Source: an uncultured Bacilli bacterium (GTDB lineage Bacteria > Bacillota_I > Bacilli_A > RF39 > UBA660). From it: 32,584 nt of DNA. Of the stretch, positions 32,388 through 32,584 are shown in pieces (within the stretch, counting starts at the first letter, position 1; each line of letters begins with the position of its first letter). Under the pieces are notes generated by a model. The model was not told where the DNA came from, did not search any database, and saw only the letters and a program-made list of their open reading frames with translations. The translations under genes were made by a program, and so were the position numbers. The stretch lies in contig CANROB010000017.1 in assembly GCA_947632115.1 (NCBI GenBank), positions 1 to 32,584 on the forward strand, written 5' to 3'.

Positions 32388-32430
32388 TAAAGGATGTCGC
32401 GATATTATAATAGTTGACATCTTTTAATTT
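32388..32430 (+). terminator. Possible terminator of secA
   Basis: GATGTC (32393-32398) pairs with GACATC (32416-32421); A and T flanks extend the stem with one bulge, the loop is 17 bases, and TTTTAATTT follows. Weaker than the other terminators in the window. Confidence 0.45.
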
Positions 32431-32444
32431 AAAGAGGTGTATAA

Positions 32445-32584
32445 ATGGAGAACAAGGATGATTCTAATAATATAATAATTTATCAATCTGATGATGGAGA
32501 AACTAAGATTGATGTAAAATTGGAAAATGAAACTGTTTGGTTATCTCAACAACAAATGGCATTGCTTTTTAAAACTTCAAGAAC
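32445..32584 (+). CDS. RhuM-like protein, N-terminal fragment cut by the window end
   Basis: Only the first 46 codons are present, starting at an ATG with AAAGAGGTG upstream. The visible part, IIIYQSDDGETKIDVKLENE then TVWLSQQQMALLFKTSR, matches the N-terminus of RhuM-family proteins (Salmonella pathogenicity-island RhuM and phage or island relatives), whose N-terminal DNA-binding helix carries W-L-T/S-Q-x-Q-M-A-x-L-F. Function in the family is unclear. The gene marks a possible change from housekeeping to accessory DNA beyond the window. Confidence is limited by length. Confidence 0.7.
   Translation, partial: MENKDDSNNIIIYQSDDGETKIDVKLENETVWLSQQQMALLFKTSR

Noticed and set aside
1..32584. 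tRNA, rRNA, insertion sequences and prophage remnants
   Set aside because: No cloverleaf-like sequence, rRNA segment, transposase or terminal inverted repeat was recognised in reading both strands.

Overview
The window is AT-rich bacterial DNA with strong AGGAGG-type ribosome binding sites, TATAAT-type promoters and short U-tailed hairpins. The gene order is typical of low-GC Bacillota: ychF, then rpsF-ssb-rpsR, then one uninterrupted S10-spc-alpha ribosomal cluster running through secY-adk-map-infA-rpmJ-rpsM-rpsK-rpoA-rplQ. The lack of rpmD resembles reduced lineages near the Mollicutes or Erysipelotrichia. UGA is a true stop (secY, map and secA end in TGA), so this is genetic code 11 and not a Mycoplasma code. 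I cannot name a genus.

Layout. 1-3409: the translation-associated ATPase ychF, an unknown protein on the minus strand and a GT-C type membrane glycosyltransferase. 3444-4837: the rpsF-ssb-rpsR operon and a small membrane protein. 4870-6169 (minus): gpsA and an unknown short protein. 6244-9637: accessory genes, namely an HNH-like protein, a very acidic repeat protein with four W-containing motifs and a tract of 44-residue repeats, two small helical proteins and a membrane protein. 9665-23948: the ribosomal protein, translocase and RNA polymerase operon, about 14 kb on the plus strand. 24004-27394: a stand-alone GlmU-type acetyltransferase domain, then a complete agr-type quorum-sensing cassette. 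27537-32381: a cold-shock protein, a membrane-anchored GH25 lysozyme, the long hibernation factor hpf and secA. 32445-end: the start of a RhuM-like gene cut by the window edge.

The most notable system is the agr cassette. agrA (response regulator) and agrC (sensor kinase) lie on the plus strand. They converge on agrB (processing protease) and a 41-codon agrD pheromone-precursor gene on the minus strand. One perfect 16-bp hairpin covers the stop codons of both arms. In AgrD the distance from the ring cysteine to the conserved proline-rich tail is two residues longer than in the classical peptides, which predicts an enlarged, very hydrophobic macrocycle.

Other unusual points are a non-canonical Walker A loop in adenylate kinase whose altered codons lie in the arms of an exact 8-bp inverted repeat, acidic or charged tails on L3 and S5, an SSB whose C-terminal tip does not end in the usual proline-phenylalanine, and a regularly spaced TTTCG array upstream of the cold-shock gene. 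Every functional call was made by reading the sequence, without database searches.
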